Source: Chitinophagaceae bacterium (GTDB taxonomy: Bacteria > Bacteroidota > Bacteroidia > Chitinophagales > Chitinophagaceae). Taken from it: a stretch of DNA of 48,220 nt. Positions 1-8,601 of this stretch are shown here, one piece after another. How positions within the stretch are numbered: position 1 is the first letter of the stretch; every line of letters starts with the position of its first letter. The notes below the pieces were generated by a model. It ran no database searches and was not told the origin of the DNA. It worked only from the letters and a program-made list of their open reading frames with translations. The position numbers were made by a program, and so were the translations under genes. The DNA is taken from assembly GCA_023251255.1 (NCBI GenBank), contig JAHEZD010000005.1, positions 58,889-107,108 of the forward strand, written 5' to 3'.

Positions 1-1087
1 TACTAACTGTCGTTTTACCAGCAGGCTTTGCGGCTGTTCCGTGCGTGGCCTTGATAAGGGCCCTTGCATCCGTTCTTGTATGCCCGGGAGGGGCTACCAG
101 CAGGTCCGTTTTTGACAGGGCTGCCCATAGGGGCTTGCACTGGAATGCAATGGTTCCGCCGCCCCGTTTCTCCTGCGATACCATCCGGTTGATATCTCCC
201 ACGCATACCCAATCCGCATCGGTGGTTATTCCCCATTTGGCATGGTCATGTGTTTCGGGCCAGGCCCAGGGTGCATTGATGTTCAGTGGGCTCAGGTCTA
301 TATATTTCACATCAAAGGTTTTGTGTATGCCATCGCTGTCCAGCGTGGGCGGTATCTTTCCCCTTATCCATGTTTCATCATCCATATGTGCTTTAAGGGT
401 GGGTCCTACCAGGTCGTTCCAGAAATCCTTGTTCCACTTCCTGTTCTTGGCAATGACCTTGAAATCAAGACCGCCCTTTGACTTCAGTTCGATCACATTG
501 GAGTCCCCTGCGGCATCGGGGTTCAGGGGTTGTGTTAGCAGGTACAGGGAATCTGTTTTGCTTAGGGAAGTGGGGACCCTAGGCAGGAACACCTGCGGCT
601 CCTGGTGATTGGCCATTTGGGCAGCGATCTTACTGGCAGTGGGCATGTCGAGCGAAATGCAGAGATAGGTTTGCCCATAATCCGGCGTGGGCATGCCCTT
701 TGCCCCGGGGTCCGGGAATTTGGGCCAGGAATGCAATAACCAGAAGGCCGTTTTGGATGCAGTATCAAAAGCAATGACACCCTTGGTATGGCCAAAACTG
801 TTCCCATCTGTACGGTGTGCACTTTCCGGCATTTCATCGTTGTAGAGTATCCAGCCCGTGGTGGCAGACGGCTTGGTAAAAACAGTATCCAGGGTAAGGT
901 CAAGCGCCCCTTTACCGCTGGTGAGCAGGTTGGGCGACTTTGTTAGTTTGCCTATTTTGGGATCGAAATAGATATACTCATAACCGGACGCACTATCAAT
1001 GCCGGCTTCCTTTACAAGCTTGGGTACCTTATAGATAAACCACCAGTCCACAGGCTTGCCGTTCTCGTCCAATGCTGAAATATTCAT
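1..1087 (-). CDS. DNase II-family endonuclease, 3' end beyond window
   Basis: This reading frame starts at the ATG at 1087 and stays open to position 1 (362 codons), so its C-terminus lies outside the window. Hallmarks of deoxyribonuclease II (acid, metal-independent DNA hydrolysis) appear in the family order: DWWFIYKVP near residue 14, GHTKG with H100, HDHAKW with H280 and H282, then CVGDINRM followed by a QEKRGGG stretch near 295-311. In characterised DNase II the His of the HTKG motif and the His of the HDHSKW-like motif form the active site, and both are present here. DNase II enzymes are normally secreted or lysosomal, but this N-terminus (MNISALDENGKP) has no signal peptide. It is the last gene of the minus-strand redox cluster, 433 bp behind the flavin oxidase. 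The family call is firm; cellular location and purpose are unknown. Confidence 0.88.
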   Translation of the reverse strand, partial: MNISALDENGKPVDWWFIYKVPKLVKEAGIDSASGYEYIYFDPKIGKLTKSPNLLTSGKGALDLTLDTVFTKPSATTGWILYNDEMPESAHRTDGNSFGHTKGVIAFDTASKTAFWLLHSWPKFPDPGAKGMPTPDYGQTYLCISLDMPTASKIAAQMANHQEPQVFLPRVPTSLSKTDSLYLLTQPLNPDAAGDSNVIELKSKGGLDFKVIAKNRKWNKDFWNDLVGPTLKAHMDDETWIRGKIPPTLDSDGIHKTFDVKYIDLSPLNINAPWAWPETHDHAKWGITTDADWVCVGDINRMVSQEKRGGGTIAFQCKPLWAALSKTDLLVAPPGHTRTDARALIKATHGTAAKPAGKTTVS

Positions 1088-1520
1088 GGTACTTGTTTTA
1101 AGGTAAAATGCAGTTAGGTTCTTTTATTGGGTAGTGGGCCATTTTGAATAGCTGGGTTGTTTGTTTAATCGAATGCTTTTTTTGTATCGTAACACCAATC
1201 CGGCTTCGACAAGCCCGCCTGAACGGAACGGGCAGGCTGCCAATGACAGATGGAATTCCTACTGGCAAACTGCCTCCGCTAGCACTTCGACAAGCTCAGT
1301 GTGACATCGTTCTTCGTAAGTTGCTGCTCCTTAAAATGATTTATATTTTGGTAGTGACTCATTTTAAAAAGTAGGGTGTCAAGCCTGAGCAATGTCAAAA
1401 GTGACTTTCTATCGTAATTCCAATTCGGTTTCGACAAGTTGAAAATCCCGACTATTCGGGGCTCAACCCCGATGAAAAACCGAGGACAATCCATTAAAAT
1501 GAGTCACTGCTTTCGTTTGA
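1088..1520. repeat. Intergenic region built of short dispersed repeats
   Basis: This 433-bp gap contains no convincing gene. It holds two imperfect direct copies of one motif set: a GTAGTG..CATTTT block near 1130 and 1351, and an ATCGTAA..CCAAT..CGG.TTCGACAAG block at about 1185-1212 and 1411-1438. CTTCGACAAGCTCAG at 1285-1299 recurs exactly at 5069-5083. The 14-mer at 1354-1367 (GTGACTCATTTTAA) is repeated as its reverse complement at 1494-1507. A CCCGA..TCGGG hairpin sits near 1447-1460. The stretch looks like nested copies of a mobile or REP-like intergenic element. No transposase is present. Confidence 0.6.
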
Positions 1521-3014
1521 TTAGGCACCCGGCTTGATCTGTGTCCTGTTCAACGGGCTCAAGTCCGTAACAGGCCCTGCTGGCGGATTGAACGTGGAAC
1601 CGATACTCTGTTGGAAATGGAAATAGTTGTGCGGGTCCACCCTTTGTTTGATTTCGAGCAGGCGGGCATAATTATCGCCGTAGTACATTTTTGTCCAATC
1701 ATGCTGCAAGGGGTCAATATAGTTCACGTATGCACCCGTAGCGTTCCCGGCTTTTCCGAATGCTTCGAAGAAGTCATGGGCCCACTCCACATTCTTGAGT
1801 GTATCGCCCGGTTTGTCCAGGTCCCATATCGCTTTGATTTCCGGAATAAAGCGGGCATGCCTATGTACATAGGCAGTGCCATCTGGTGCCACATTTTCCA
1901 TGGCCCCGCCTGCATGTGTCCACACAGCAAAACTGTCTGGTGAGGGAGCATTTGTGATGGCGTCAATGATCACTTTGGCCACATCGGTGTTCATGCCCCC
2001 TTCTGGAAGAACGGTGGAACGTATATAGGAACTTCTTCCGGCTACCTTGGTGGTATTGCCATTGAAGAACTCCCATTCTGGCAGTGTCATATTGTACAGG
2101 TCGGCATTGATGGGCTTCAATTTTAGCAGTCCCTGTACCAGGTTTATGCCCTCTGCAAAGTCACCATTGAACACAGGGGTTAAACCCAGCACTTTTACAT
2201 TGGTGGTTTTGTCCACCAGGTCTTTTTGGTTGCCCATAAAACCGTACACGGCCATTTCATTGGGGAAGTTCTTTTCACTTACCCAGTTGTTATAGTAGCC
2301 CAGTACCTCTTCTGCTTTTTCCAATGGGAAGCGTATCTGGCCTACCAGCATTTTTTCGGTCCTAGGTTTCCTTACGGCCATTTCCATTTCGGTAACAATA
2401 CCAAAATTGCCGCCCCCTCCGCCACGGCAGGCCCAGAAAAGATCGATATCCTCCTTAGCTGTGCTGTGGAGACCAATATGCCTCATTTCACCATCGGGTG
2501 TCACTATCTTCAAACTGACCAGGTTGTCCACACTCATGCCATAAGTACGGGACACAAAACTGTACCCGCCGCCCAGCATGAAGCCCGGAGGTGCTACCGT
2601 GGGGCATCCACCACCAATGGGTATCAGGCCCGTGCCCGTGTTCTGCATGAACTTGTACACATCGTACCAGATAACGCCCATTTCCGCGGTAACGGTTCCC
2701 TCCCCTGTTTCCGGATTGGGCCTGAACGTTATTTTGTTCAGGTTCTTCATGGCCATTACTACCCCACCTTCGTTCATGCAGTAGCCTGCTGCACTGTGGC
2801 CGCCTCCCTTAACAGAGAAGGGAAGGTTATGGGTGATAGCGAACTTGAGGCCTACCCGCACGTCTTCTACTACGGCAGGGAAAATGATCAGGCGTGGCCT
2901 GAACTGGATCCTGCCATTGTCTATGCGTATGGCTTCTTCATATTCAGCTTCACCGGGCAACAGCACATAGCCACTTAAATGACGCACCAATTCATTAATT
3001 GCTGTGGAAATCAT
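1521..3014 (-). CDS. FAD-linked oxidase, berberine-bridge-enzyme type
   Basis: This is a 497-residue flavoprotein of the PCMH/BBE class: an FAD-binding N-terminal domain (about residues 30-210), a substrate domain, and a C-terminal BBE segment containing NYARLLEIKQRVDPHNYFHF. Members oxidise sugars, alcohols or alkaloid-like substrates and pass electrons to O2 or another acceptor. H73 in GGGHSAAGY and C137 in GGGCPTV sit where bicovalent family members attach FAD through histidine and cysteine, so bicovalent FAD is plausible. CRGGGGGNFGIVTE is the usual flavin-pyrophosphate motif. No signal peptide is visible. The start at 3014 gives a full-length family protein, 59 bp behind the Dabb-like gene on the same strand. 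The substrate cannot be read from the sequence. Confidence 0.9.
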   Translation of the reverse strand: MISTAINELVRHLSGYVLLPGEAEYEEAIRIDNGRIQFRPRLIIFPAVVEDVRVGLKFAITHNLPFSVKGGGHSAAGYCMNEGGVVMAMKNLNKITFRPNPETGEGTVTAEMGVIWYDVYKFMQNTGTGLIPIGGGCPTVAPPGFMLGGGYSFVSRTYGMSVDNLVSLKIVTPDGEMRHIGLHSTAKEDIDLFWACRGGGGGNFGIVTEMEMAVRKPRTEKMLVGQIRFPLEKAEEVLGYYNNWVSEKNFPNEMAVYGFMGNQKDLVDKTTNVKVLGLTPVFNGDFAEGINLVQGLLKLKPINADLYNMTLPEWEFFNGNTTKVAGRSSYIRSTVLPEGGMNTDVAKVIIDAITNAPSPDSFAVWTHAGGAMENVAPDGTAYVHRHARFIPEIKAIWDLDKPGDTLKNVEWAHDFFEAFGKAGNATGAYVNYIDPLQHDWTKMYYGDNYARLLEIKQRVDPHNYFHFQQSIGSTFNPPAGPVTDLSPLNRTQIKPGA

Positions 3015-3073
3015 ATATTGAATTTATGGTTGATTGATATTTTTGTTCAGGCAACTGCTTTGCTGCAACAGCC

Positions 3074-3805
3074 TTACCTGGTAAGGGAATACACTTTTGA
3101 TTGGTAACGGAGGTAGGAATCAAAAATGTAGGTATCCGTGATCATACCGGCAGTAGCGGGAAAAAATTCATCATGCAACTTGCTCTTGAGGTATTCATCG
3201 TAAGCTTGCTTGCTTTCATAAACAATATCAACCCCCACATCAAAATTCCTTACGGAAACATCCCTTTTGATATCGGTAAGCCCACCCGTGGCAAACAACT
3301 GTATGCCCGGATGGGTGGACAGGTACTTTACGCAGATATCCGTGAACTTGGCAATATTGGCGGGTGATTTATCTGCCAGTGAAAAATAGAGGCTGTGGAA
3401 CAGGCCCTGTGGCAGGTTACCATCAGCACCAATATGCTGGGGCTTCGACGTATTGCCCCCTATTACCAGGTTGGTCAGGTTGGTATCCATTACACGCCTC
3501 GTGGTGCTGGGTGCCCACCTGTTCACATCGGCCACGAACTGGTTATGGCTGGTGTCGTTGGAATTGTACAGGTTGAACGAAGCCTCGTCCTTGAATACCT
3601 GGTGCATGGCAATATCGTAATGGAGGTCGTTCTGCGGCCGGGTCATGTCCGTGGCCCGCAGGCCTATCCAGAAAGAAATCAATCCTTGGGAGGTGGACAG
3701 GTATTGCAGGGCTTCTGCCATGTAAGCAGCAGCCACATCCGGCGTATTGTTGGCACCCAAATTAAAGTAGGTACTGTGCATGAGCATTGGTGGAGTACTT
3801 GACAT
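3074..3805 (-). CDS. Tandem Dabb-like (stress-responsive A/B barrel) protein
   Basis: This 243-residue soluble protein appears to contain two ferredoxin-like A/B-barrel units. The first half has a Dabb-like ending (YDIAMHQVFKDEASFNLY then HNQFVADVNRW). The second half repeats it as FDVGVDIVYESKQAYDEYLK followed by LHDEFFPATAG. Each half begins with an H.-YF-type strand (MHSTYFNLG; FHSLYFSLA). Dabb proteins are small dimeric barrels; some are cyclases or heme/polyketide-handling enzymes and many have no known role. A tandem copy would form the barrel within one chain. No signal peptide is present. The gene lies between the flavin oxidase (59 bp downstream) and the 342-residue protein (159 bp upstream). 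The fold is inferred from motif pattern; the function is unknown. Confidence 0.65.
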   Translation of the reverse strand: MSSTPPMLMHSTYFNLGANNTPDVAAAYMAEALQYLSTSQGLISFWIGLRATDMTRPQNDLHYDIAMHQVFKDEASFNLYNSNDTSHNQFVADVNRWAPSTTRRVMDTNLTNLVIGGNTSKPQHIGADGNLPQGLFHSLYFSLADKSPANIAKFTDICVKYLSTHPGIQLFATGGLTDIKRDVSVRNFDVGVDIVYESKQAYDEYLKSKLHDEFFPATAGMITDTYIFDSYLRYQSKVYSLTR

Positions 3806-3857
3806 AAGGTTATTTTTTTAGTGATTACCCGTATGAAGGAAAGTATGTCAGCGCCCG

Positions 3858-3873
3858 CCCCGACCGTTCGGGG
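3858..3873. other. Small GC hairpin between minus-strand genes
   Basis: CCCCGA-CCGT-TCGGGG forms a 6-bp perfect stem with a 4-base loop, about 90 bp downstream of the stop of the 342-residue gene. It lacks a clear U tract, so it is noted as a hairpin and not called a terminator. The same CCCGA/TCGGG stem type occurs near 1447-1460. Confidence 0.4.
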
Positions 3874-3964
3874 CTGAAATTGTCGCAAACCGTCAATGCT
3901 TTCCTATATGCGGATAATCTGTATGTTTAAATGCGTACTTTATTTATTCAGTTGCGATTCTTGA

Positions 3965-4993
3965 TCAAGGTTGCAAACGGAGTGTTGCCACGGAGATATG
4001 CGGCCATTTAATATCAACTGCTGTTTTGCCGTCTGCACCAAAAACCGGGAAATCAAGGATTACGGTTTGTGTGTATTGTAACTGTAAGAAAGTGCTTCCA
4101 TCCGCATTCTGTACGGTTTCAATCCAGAAGATGGCCGTGAAACTATTGGCATTGGCATTCACATTTACAAAGGGGATATTGGTGATGCCGCCCGTTGCAG
4201 GCTGTGCGCCGGGATTGCATACGCCTTCTATGGGGTTTGCATCCAGTAATATCACCACCATCTCCGTGATGTTCTGCCCCTTGATGGCATTTTCCAGCAG
4301 GATATTGGGGTTCATGATCACCTCTTTCGGAATGCCCGCTGGGGGCACCGCATTATTGAGCAGGGAAAGGTAGGGAGCACTGGTATCGTTCTGCCGCTTG
4401 CCATCCACAATGGTAAATGGTGTGGGGTCTGCTACGGTGAATGTGGGCCCTCCTTTCACCGAAATCGCTTTTCCCTGGGCAAGCAACGAATCGCCATGCG
4501 GTATGGAACCAAGGCGGGCCACAGAGGGTTGCACGTCTGGATCGGTACCGGCAGGGAGGTTGAGGAACAAACCTGTTTCCAAGTGTATGCCTTCGTTCGA
4601 AACGATGTCTGTTACCTGCTGCAGGTAATGCAGTCCTTTGAAGGCAATATCGCCCTGTGCATTCCCTCGATTGATGATGTCGCCACCGATGGTCGAGAAA
4701 GTCAATGTTTCCTGTGTGGAGTTCAATATGAGCTTGAACTTGTCTGCTGGTGGTGGGCCAGGCTTTGCCTGGTTCATATTGGGTATCTCGATGAGGTTGA
4801 ACCCTGGTCCTGACCATGTGCCAGGCAGTGTTGCAATGGGGCCAAAATCAGGGGTTGGCACTTCCACTGTTTCCAGGGTCCTTGCTTGGGCCCTTCCTGC
4901 TTTCTGGAGTACTGGTTCCGTTGTTTGTACTTCATTGTCCCGTAAACCGGAAAGGTCCAAGGAGCCTAAGGGGTTCTGCTTCGCATTTGCCAT
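3965..4993 (-). CDS. Conserved-looking hypothetical protein, possible lipocalin-like barrel
   Basis: I cannot assign this 342-residue protein to a family with certainty. The first 45 residues are polar and probably disordered (LSGLRDNEVQTTEPVLQKAG). A segment starting GPIATLPGTWSGPGFNLIEI recalls the first strand of nitrobindin/FABP-like beta-barrels, where GTW.G is typical, and alternating beta-rich segments continue to the end (FLQLQYTQTVILDFPVFGAD). That would fit a small-ligand or heme-binding barrel (weak inference). There is no signal peptide or transmembrane segment. A translated start at the ATG at 4993 is supported by the adjoining A-rich leader. The gene sits inside the flavoprotein cluster, 460 bp downstream of the ferritin-like gene, so it may act in the same process. 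Confidence 0.6.
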   Translation of the reverse strand: MANAKQNPLGSLDLSGLRDNEVQTTEPVLQKAGRAQARTLETVEVPTPDFGPIATLPGTWSGPGFNLIEIPNMNQAKPGPPPADKFKLILNSTQETLTFSTIGGDIINRGNAQGDIAFKGLHYLQQVTDIVSNEGIHLETGLFLNLPAGTDPDVQPSVARLGSIPHGDSLLAQGKAISVKGGPTFTVADPTPFTIVDGKRQNDTSAPYLSLLNNAVPPAGIPKEVIMNPNILLENAIKGQNITEMVVILLDANPIEGVCNPGAQPATGGITNIPFVNVNANANSFTAIFWIETVQNADGSTFLQLQYTQTVILDFPVFGADGKTAVDIKWPHISVATLRLQP

Positions 4994-5453
4994 AATGGTA
5001 TGTGTTAGAGGTTATTTAATCTGCGTTTACTTACCGGAATGGCCGGCAGGTTTCGTATTGGTGACCGCCTTCGACAAGCTCAGGCTACAGCATCCTTCGT
5101 AGGTCTCTGCTCCGTAAAATGATTTAGTACTTTTTCATTTTCCATCTATTCGTTTCTTATCAATATACTGCCAATGATAGATGGAACCAGCACTGGTGAC
5201 CGCCTTCGACAAGCCTGCCAATGACACCCGGTAACTATCGGGTTAGTATAAGCTGTTGAAAACCATTTGTAACCAAATGATTTTTTTTACCACAAAGACA
5301 CAAAGCACACAAAGGGAAAACTACGTTTTTCAACCCTGCCTGCCGGTAGGCAAGTTAGTGTCCTTAGAGTCTTGGTGGTTGTCATCCTCAATGTGTTTGT
5401 TTGCGAAGCAAACATTTGATACTCAGGCTGACAGCAGCATCCTTGATTTCTTC
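4994..5453. repeat. Repeat-rich intergenic region
   Basis: No gene is supported in this 460-bp gap. CTTCGACAAGCTCAG at 5069-5083 begins a copy of the element at 1285-1345: both continue through CTTCGTA, CTGCTCC and TAAAATGATTTA. A second CTTCGACAAGCCTGCC occurs near 5203. ACCACAAAGACACAAAG at about 5289-5305 continues into CACACAAAGG; this A/C-rich run resembles intergenic repeats I have seen in other Bacteroidota genomes. A CCCGGTAACTATCGGG stem lies near 5227. The region probably separates the tight three-gene operon upstream from the genes downstream. Confidence 0.55.
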
Positions 5454-6701
5454 TTACAATAGATCAACATATTCAAACGTGGGTCCTGCACATTCACCAT
5501 TGCCCAACGGTATGTTCAATAGTTCCAGCGCCTTGTATTTAAGGTCGTACATAACAGTAATGCCCTCAATCAACAGTTCAGGATTGCCACTTACTGCCCT
5601 GTTGATATTGTTCAGCAGTTGCACGTATGTCCTGTTGAAGCCCTTGGCCTTTTCCAGCAAGGGAGGGTTATTTTCGTAGTCCTTCATTTTGGGGTTTTCC
5701 TTCATATTGAAAACAGAGGACCAGCTTACATCAAAGTGCTTTCCGGTAGGTATGCTTTTAACCGGCATCTGGAAGTTGGTATCATTGGCACTGTACATCC
5801 TTCCACAGGCAATTTCCTGGAACTTGAAATAATGGGCGTATTCAATACCCTCGCCAAACATGACTTCATTTGCCGCAATGGTGCCATCGATACCCTCCCC
5901 TTGACCAACGATTTCCTCAATGGCACTTTCGGCATCTTCATAATTTTCCACTTTCAATATCTTTCCGCCACTTCCATAATAATGTTCCGGTGTTACCTGG
6001 CGTTTGGGGTCGCCCGTAAATATGCCGTTCTTGTTCCCTTCCCTGATGGCCTTCTCGTTCATGTGTTTCAGTCCCCACCTAATGGCCTGGTAAAACTGCC
6101 CGATACCATCAAAAGCAGTGGGATTGGTAAGTGACTCATCCGGATCCGATGGCCTTTCAATGGTGCAGAAACCATCAATCGCCTCCCTGGAAAATTTTCG
6201 CAGGTTAACGGTAAAAGCTGGTTTGCCTGGAGGCATTTTTGGAACGATGTTCCCTGGCAGCGGTGTTGGATAGTTGGGGATAATATTTTTTACATCAAAT
6301 AGCAGTTCCCCTTCCTTGATGGTTTTGGGGTCCGTAATGGCATTGAGGATATTGGCCACCAGGACCATGTGCAGCATCTCTTCCACTGCCACGCTCCTAA
6401 CCAGTGCCGCAGCCTGCTGGCTGCTTCCATCCTTGATGGTATAAAGGGCGCATAGGTAGGGTGGTATGGTAGAAAGTTCCAACTGCAGTGCCGTAAGCAG
6501 GCAGGCCCTCAACTGGGGCAGGTCCTTGATATAGTTCTTTACATCTACCATGGACATTTTGAGCACTTCCGGTGCTGCTGTCACCCTACCAGCAGTTTCA
6601 ACAAAAGCTTTCGGTGCCGGCGCTGGTTCAGGTGTTTCTTCCAATGGCCGGATGAGCTTTTGGCGCTTGGGATTGTTTTCTTGAAAGAGTTTATTTTCCA
6701 T
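5454..6701 (-). CDS. Ferritin-like protein, VioB/StaD (iminophenyl-pyruvate dimer synthase) type
   Basis: This 415-residue protein carries the ferritin-like domain found in VioB and StaD, heme- or iron-dependent enzymes that couple imine products of tryptophan-like amino acids. After a Pro/Glu-rich disordered leader (1-45), helices hold the likely metal ligands E75 (LQLELSTIPPY), E108 and H111 (VAVEEMLHMV), then E287 and H290 (GIEYAHYFKFQEI). IVGQGEG near 264-270 also matches the family pattern. It is much shorter than VioB (about 1000 residues) because only the ferritin-like part is present, so dimer-synthase chemistry should not be assumed. No export signal is seen. The start lies 8 bp behind the GMC gene, so the two are co-transcribed. 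The domain call is strong; the reaction is unknown. Confidence 0.8.
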   Translation of the reverse strand: MENKLFQENNPKRQKLIRPLEETPEPAPAPKAFVETAGRVTAAPEVLKMSMVDVKNYIKDLPQLRACLLTALQLELSTIPPYLCALYTIKDGSSQQAAALVRSVAVEEMLHMVLVANILNAITDPKTIKEGELLFDVKNIIPNYPTPLPGNIVPKMPPGKPAFTVNLRKFSREAIDGFCTIERPSDPDESLTNPTAFDGIGQFYQAIRWGLKHMNEKAIREGNKNGIFTGDPKRQVTPEHYYGSGGKILKVENYEDAESAIEEIVGQGEGIDGTIAANEVMFGEGIEYAHYFKFQEIACGRMYSANDTNFQMPVKSIPTGKHFDVSWSSVFNMKENPKMKDYENNPPLLEKAKGFNRTYVQLLNNINRAVSGNPELLIEGITVMYDLKYKALELLNIPLGNGECAGPTFEYVDLL

Positions 6702-6709
6702 GGTATGGT

Positions 6710-8596
6710 TTATTGTTCAAGTTGTTTAAGAATGGCTTCTGCTGCCTTGAAAGTAATGGCAGCCATGGTAAGCGTGGGATTGGAAGTGCCCAGGGTGGGC
6801 ATATTGCCACAGCCTACCAGGAAAAGGTTTTCATGGTCCCAGGTACGCATGTCGGCATCAACCACCGAATCCTCTTTATTGGCACCCATGCGGTGTGTTC
6901 CCACAATATGGCCCGCACCGTCAAAGCGGTAGCCCTTGCCTTTGTAGGTGACATAATCAGGGTTGGTAACCGGGTTATAGTAGGTGAAGTCCTGTATATC
7001 GCATTGCTTGAATAACTGGTCAGACACTGTCTTGGCTGCTTCAAAGGCCTTCAGCATGTATTCCGTGGCCTTGTAGTGTATAACGGGCCTGTAATTGCCA
7101 ATCTGGTCCTTGTATTCGGGGTCGATGGTTACCCTGTTATCCGGGTCCGCTATCTGCTCACATTCAAAGTGTACCAGGAACTGGCGGGTAATGACGCGCT
7201 CCATTTCGGCACGCAGCTTCTTCCCGAACATGCCACTTACAATGGCAGTGTTGACGTCCGAGCCGGGGGAATACACGGGCCATGACCATCCCCAGTTATC
7301 CAGTGGTGATATCCATGCTGCATGTTCCTTGCGGAAATCGCCGTCGCGGAAGGTGGGGATATTGGTGGTGGACCCGGGACCACGATAAGGGTAGATGGGT
7401 TCCTTGGTCAGTCCCCAGCTTAACAAGGTCATGTGGTCCATCAGGTTGCGCCCTACCTGGTCGCTACTGTTGGCAGCGCCCGAGGCCAGTAGCAGCTTGG
7501 CATTTTCAATGGCGCTGGCAGCCAGCACATAGATGGTTCCCTTGGCCACCTGCGTTTCGTACTCGTATGAGTTGCCGTTCTTGTAGGTCTTGTATTCCAC
7601 CCCGCTTATCCATTTGGATGTGTCATTGATCAGTAGTTTGGATGCTACGGATTGGGTCCTGATGGTGAGGTTGGACATATCGCACTTCTTCAGCGTTTTC
7701 AGTGCATTGTACTTGGCCTGCACGGGGCAAATGGGCACGCAACTGGCATTCCCTTCACAACGCTGTCCGGTGTAGGGGTCCCAGTTGGAGCCTACCGGTT
7801 GGTAGCTGTCCTTCCCATCGGCCCTTGTCTGTACCAGTTTCTTGCTGGCCGTATCCCATACCACGCCGGTAATATTGTAATCGGGATTCGGAATGGAGTT
7901 CCTTCCCTGTGGTGTGCTGATGCAGTACAGTTCGTAGGTCTTATCGTTCAGGACCACTTCATTGTTCTTCATGATGGTCTCGGTCATTACACCGTCCAAG
8001 TAACTGGTGGGTATGCCGCGCATGGGAAAAACATAATCCTCGCCAAAAATGTCCTCCCCCTTGATGGGGTAATGCTGGTCGCCCACCTCTCCCGATACAC
8101 CTATTTCATTTTCGGCCATTTCGTAATAGGGCCTGAGGCTTTCATAAGGGAAGGGCCAGTCGGCACCTACCCCATAGGTTGTTTTCATTTTGAAATCATT
8201 GGGCAGCATTCGCAAGGTGGTGCCCAGCCAGTGCAGGGTGGTGCCGCCCGGGGTGCGGGCACAGTCACTGGCAAAGGGTATGGGTCCCATTTGCACCAGG
8301 TACCCCTTTGTGGAAGGAACGTTCTTCTTGATTACTTCAATGTCCAGCACATCTATGGACGGTGCATCCTTTATATTGGGGTATGGGGAGTTGGGCACCT
8401 TAGCAGATGCATTGTAAAAAGTATTGAGGTAGCCCTGATAGGTTTTGTAGGCCTCTTCAGGGTCCATGGCTATGCCTGCCTGGAGGCCCGCTTCCAGCAG
8501 CAGCACTTTTTTGCCGGCATTTGTTAGCAGTTTGGCCACTATGGAACCGGCAATGCCCGAACCTACAATGACTACATCATATTCGTTGTTTTCCAT
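6710..8596 (-). CDS. GMC-family FAD dehydrogenase, catalytic subunit with Fe-S motif
   Basis: This 628-residue flavoprotein begins with an ADP-binding Rossmann motif, VVIVGSGIAGSIVAKLL (GxGxxG at 12-17), and ends with the GMC C-terminal signature: GTHRMG with H568 and GTSNPTLTMAA with N606, at the usual catalytic His and His/Asn positions. C280, C286 and C290 (RCEGNASCVPICPVQAKY) form the C-x5-C-x3-C pattern that binds a 3Fe-4S cluster in FAD-dependent glucose dehydrogenase and relatives. It should therefore oxidise a sugar, polyol or other alcohol and pass electrons out through the cluster. The gene is 5 bp behind its probable small subunit and 8 bp ahead of the ferritin-like gene. It has no own signal peptide, as in that family. 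The substrate cannot be predicted. Confidence 0.9.
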   Translation of the reverse strand: MENNEYDVVIVGSGIAGSIVAKLLTNAGKKVLLLEAGLQAGIAMDPEEAYKTYQGYLNTFYNASAKVPNSPYPNIKDAPSIDVLDIEVIKKNVPSTKGYLVQMGPIPFASDCARTPGGTTLHWLGTTLRMLPNDFKMKTTYGVGADWPFPYESLRPYYEMAENEIGVSGEVGDQHYPIKGEDIFGEDYVFPMRGIPTSYLDGVMTETIMKNNEVVLNDKTYELYCISTPQGRNSIPNPDYNITGVVWDTASKKLVQTRADGKDSYQPVGSNWDPYTGQRCEGNASCVPICPVQAKYNALKTLKKCDMSNLTIRTQSVASKLLINDTSKWISGVEYKTYKNGNSYEYETQVAKGTIYVLAASAIENAKLLLASGAANSSDQVGRNLMDHMTLLSWGLTKEPIYPYRGPGSTTNIPTFRDGDFRKEHAAWISPLDNWGWSWPVYSPGSDVNTAIVSGMFGKKLRAEMERVITRQFLVHFECEQIADPDNRVTIDPEYKDQIGNYRPVIHYKATEYMLKAFEAAKTVSDQLFKQCDIQDFTYYNPVTNPDYVTYKGKGYRFDGAGHIVGTHRMGANKEDSVVDADMRTWDHENLFLVGCGNMPTLGTSNPTLTMAAITFKAAEAILKQLEQ

Positions 8597-8601
8597 CCTA
8601 G

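Noticed and set aside
45-608. 187-codon plus-strand open frame
   Set aside because: It lies opposite the DNase II gene, whose motifs are unmistakable, and its translation shows no domain.
2226-2978. 250-codon plus-strand open frame
   Set aside because: It is antisense to the BBE-type oxidase and has no recognisable sequence features beyond mirrored codons.
7652-8527. 291-codon plus-strand open frame
   Set aside because: It is antisense to the GMC gene, which carries the full family signature.
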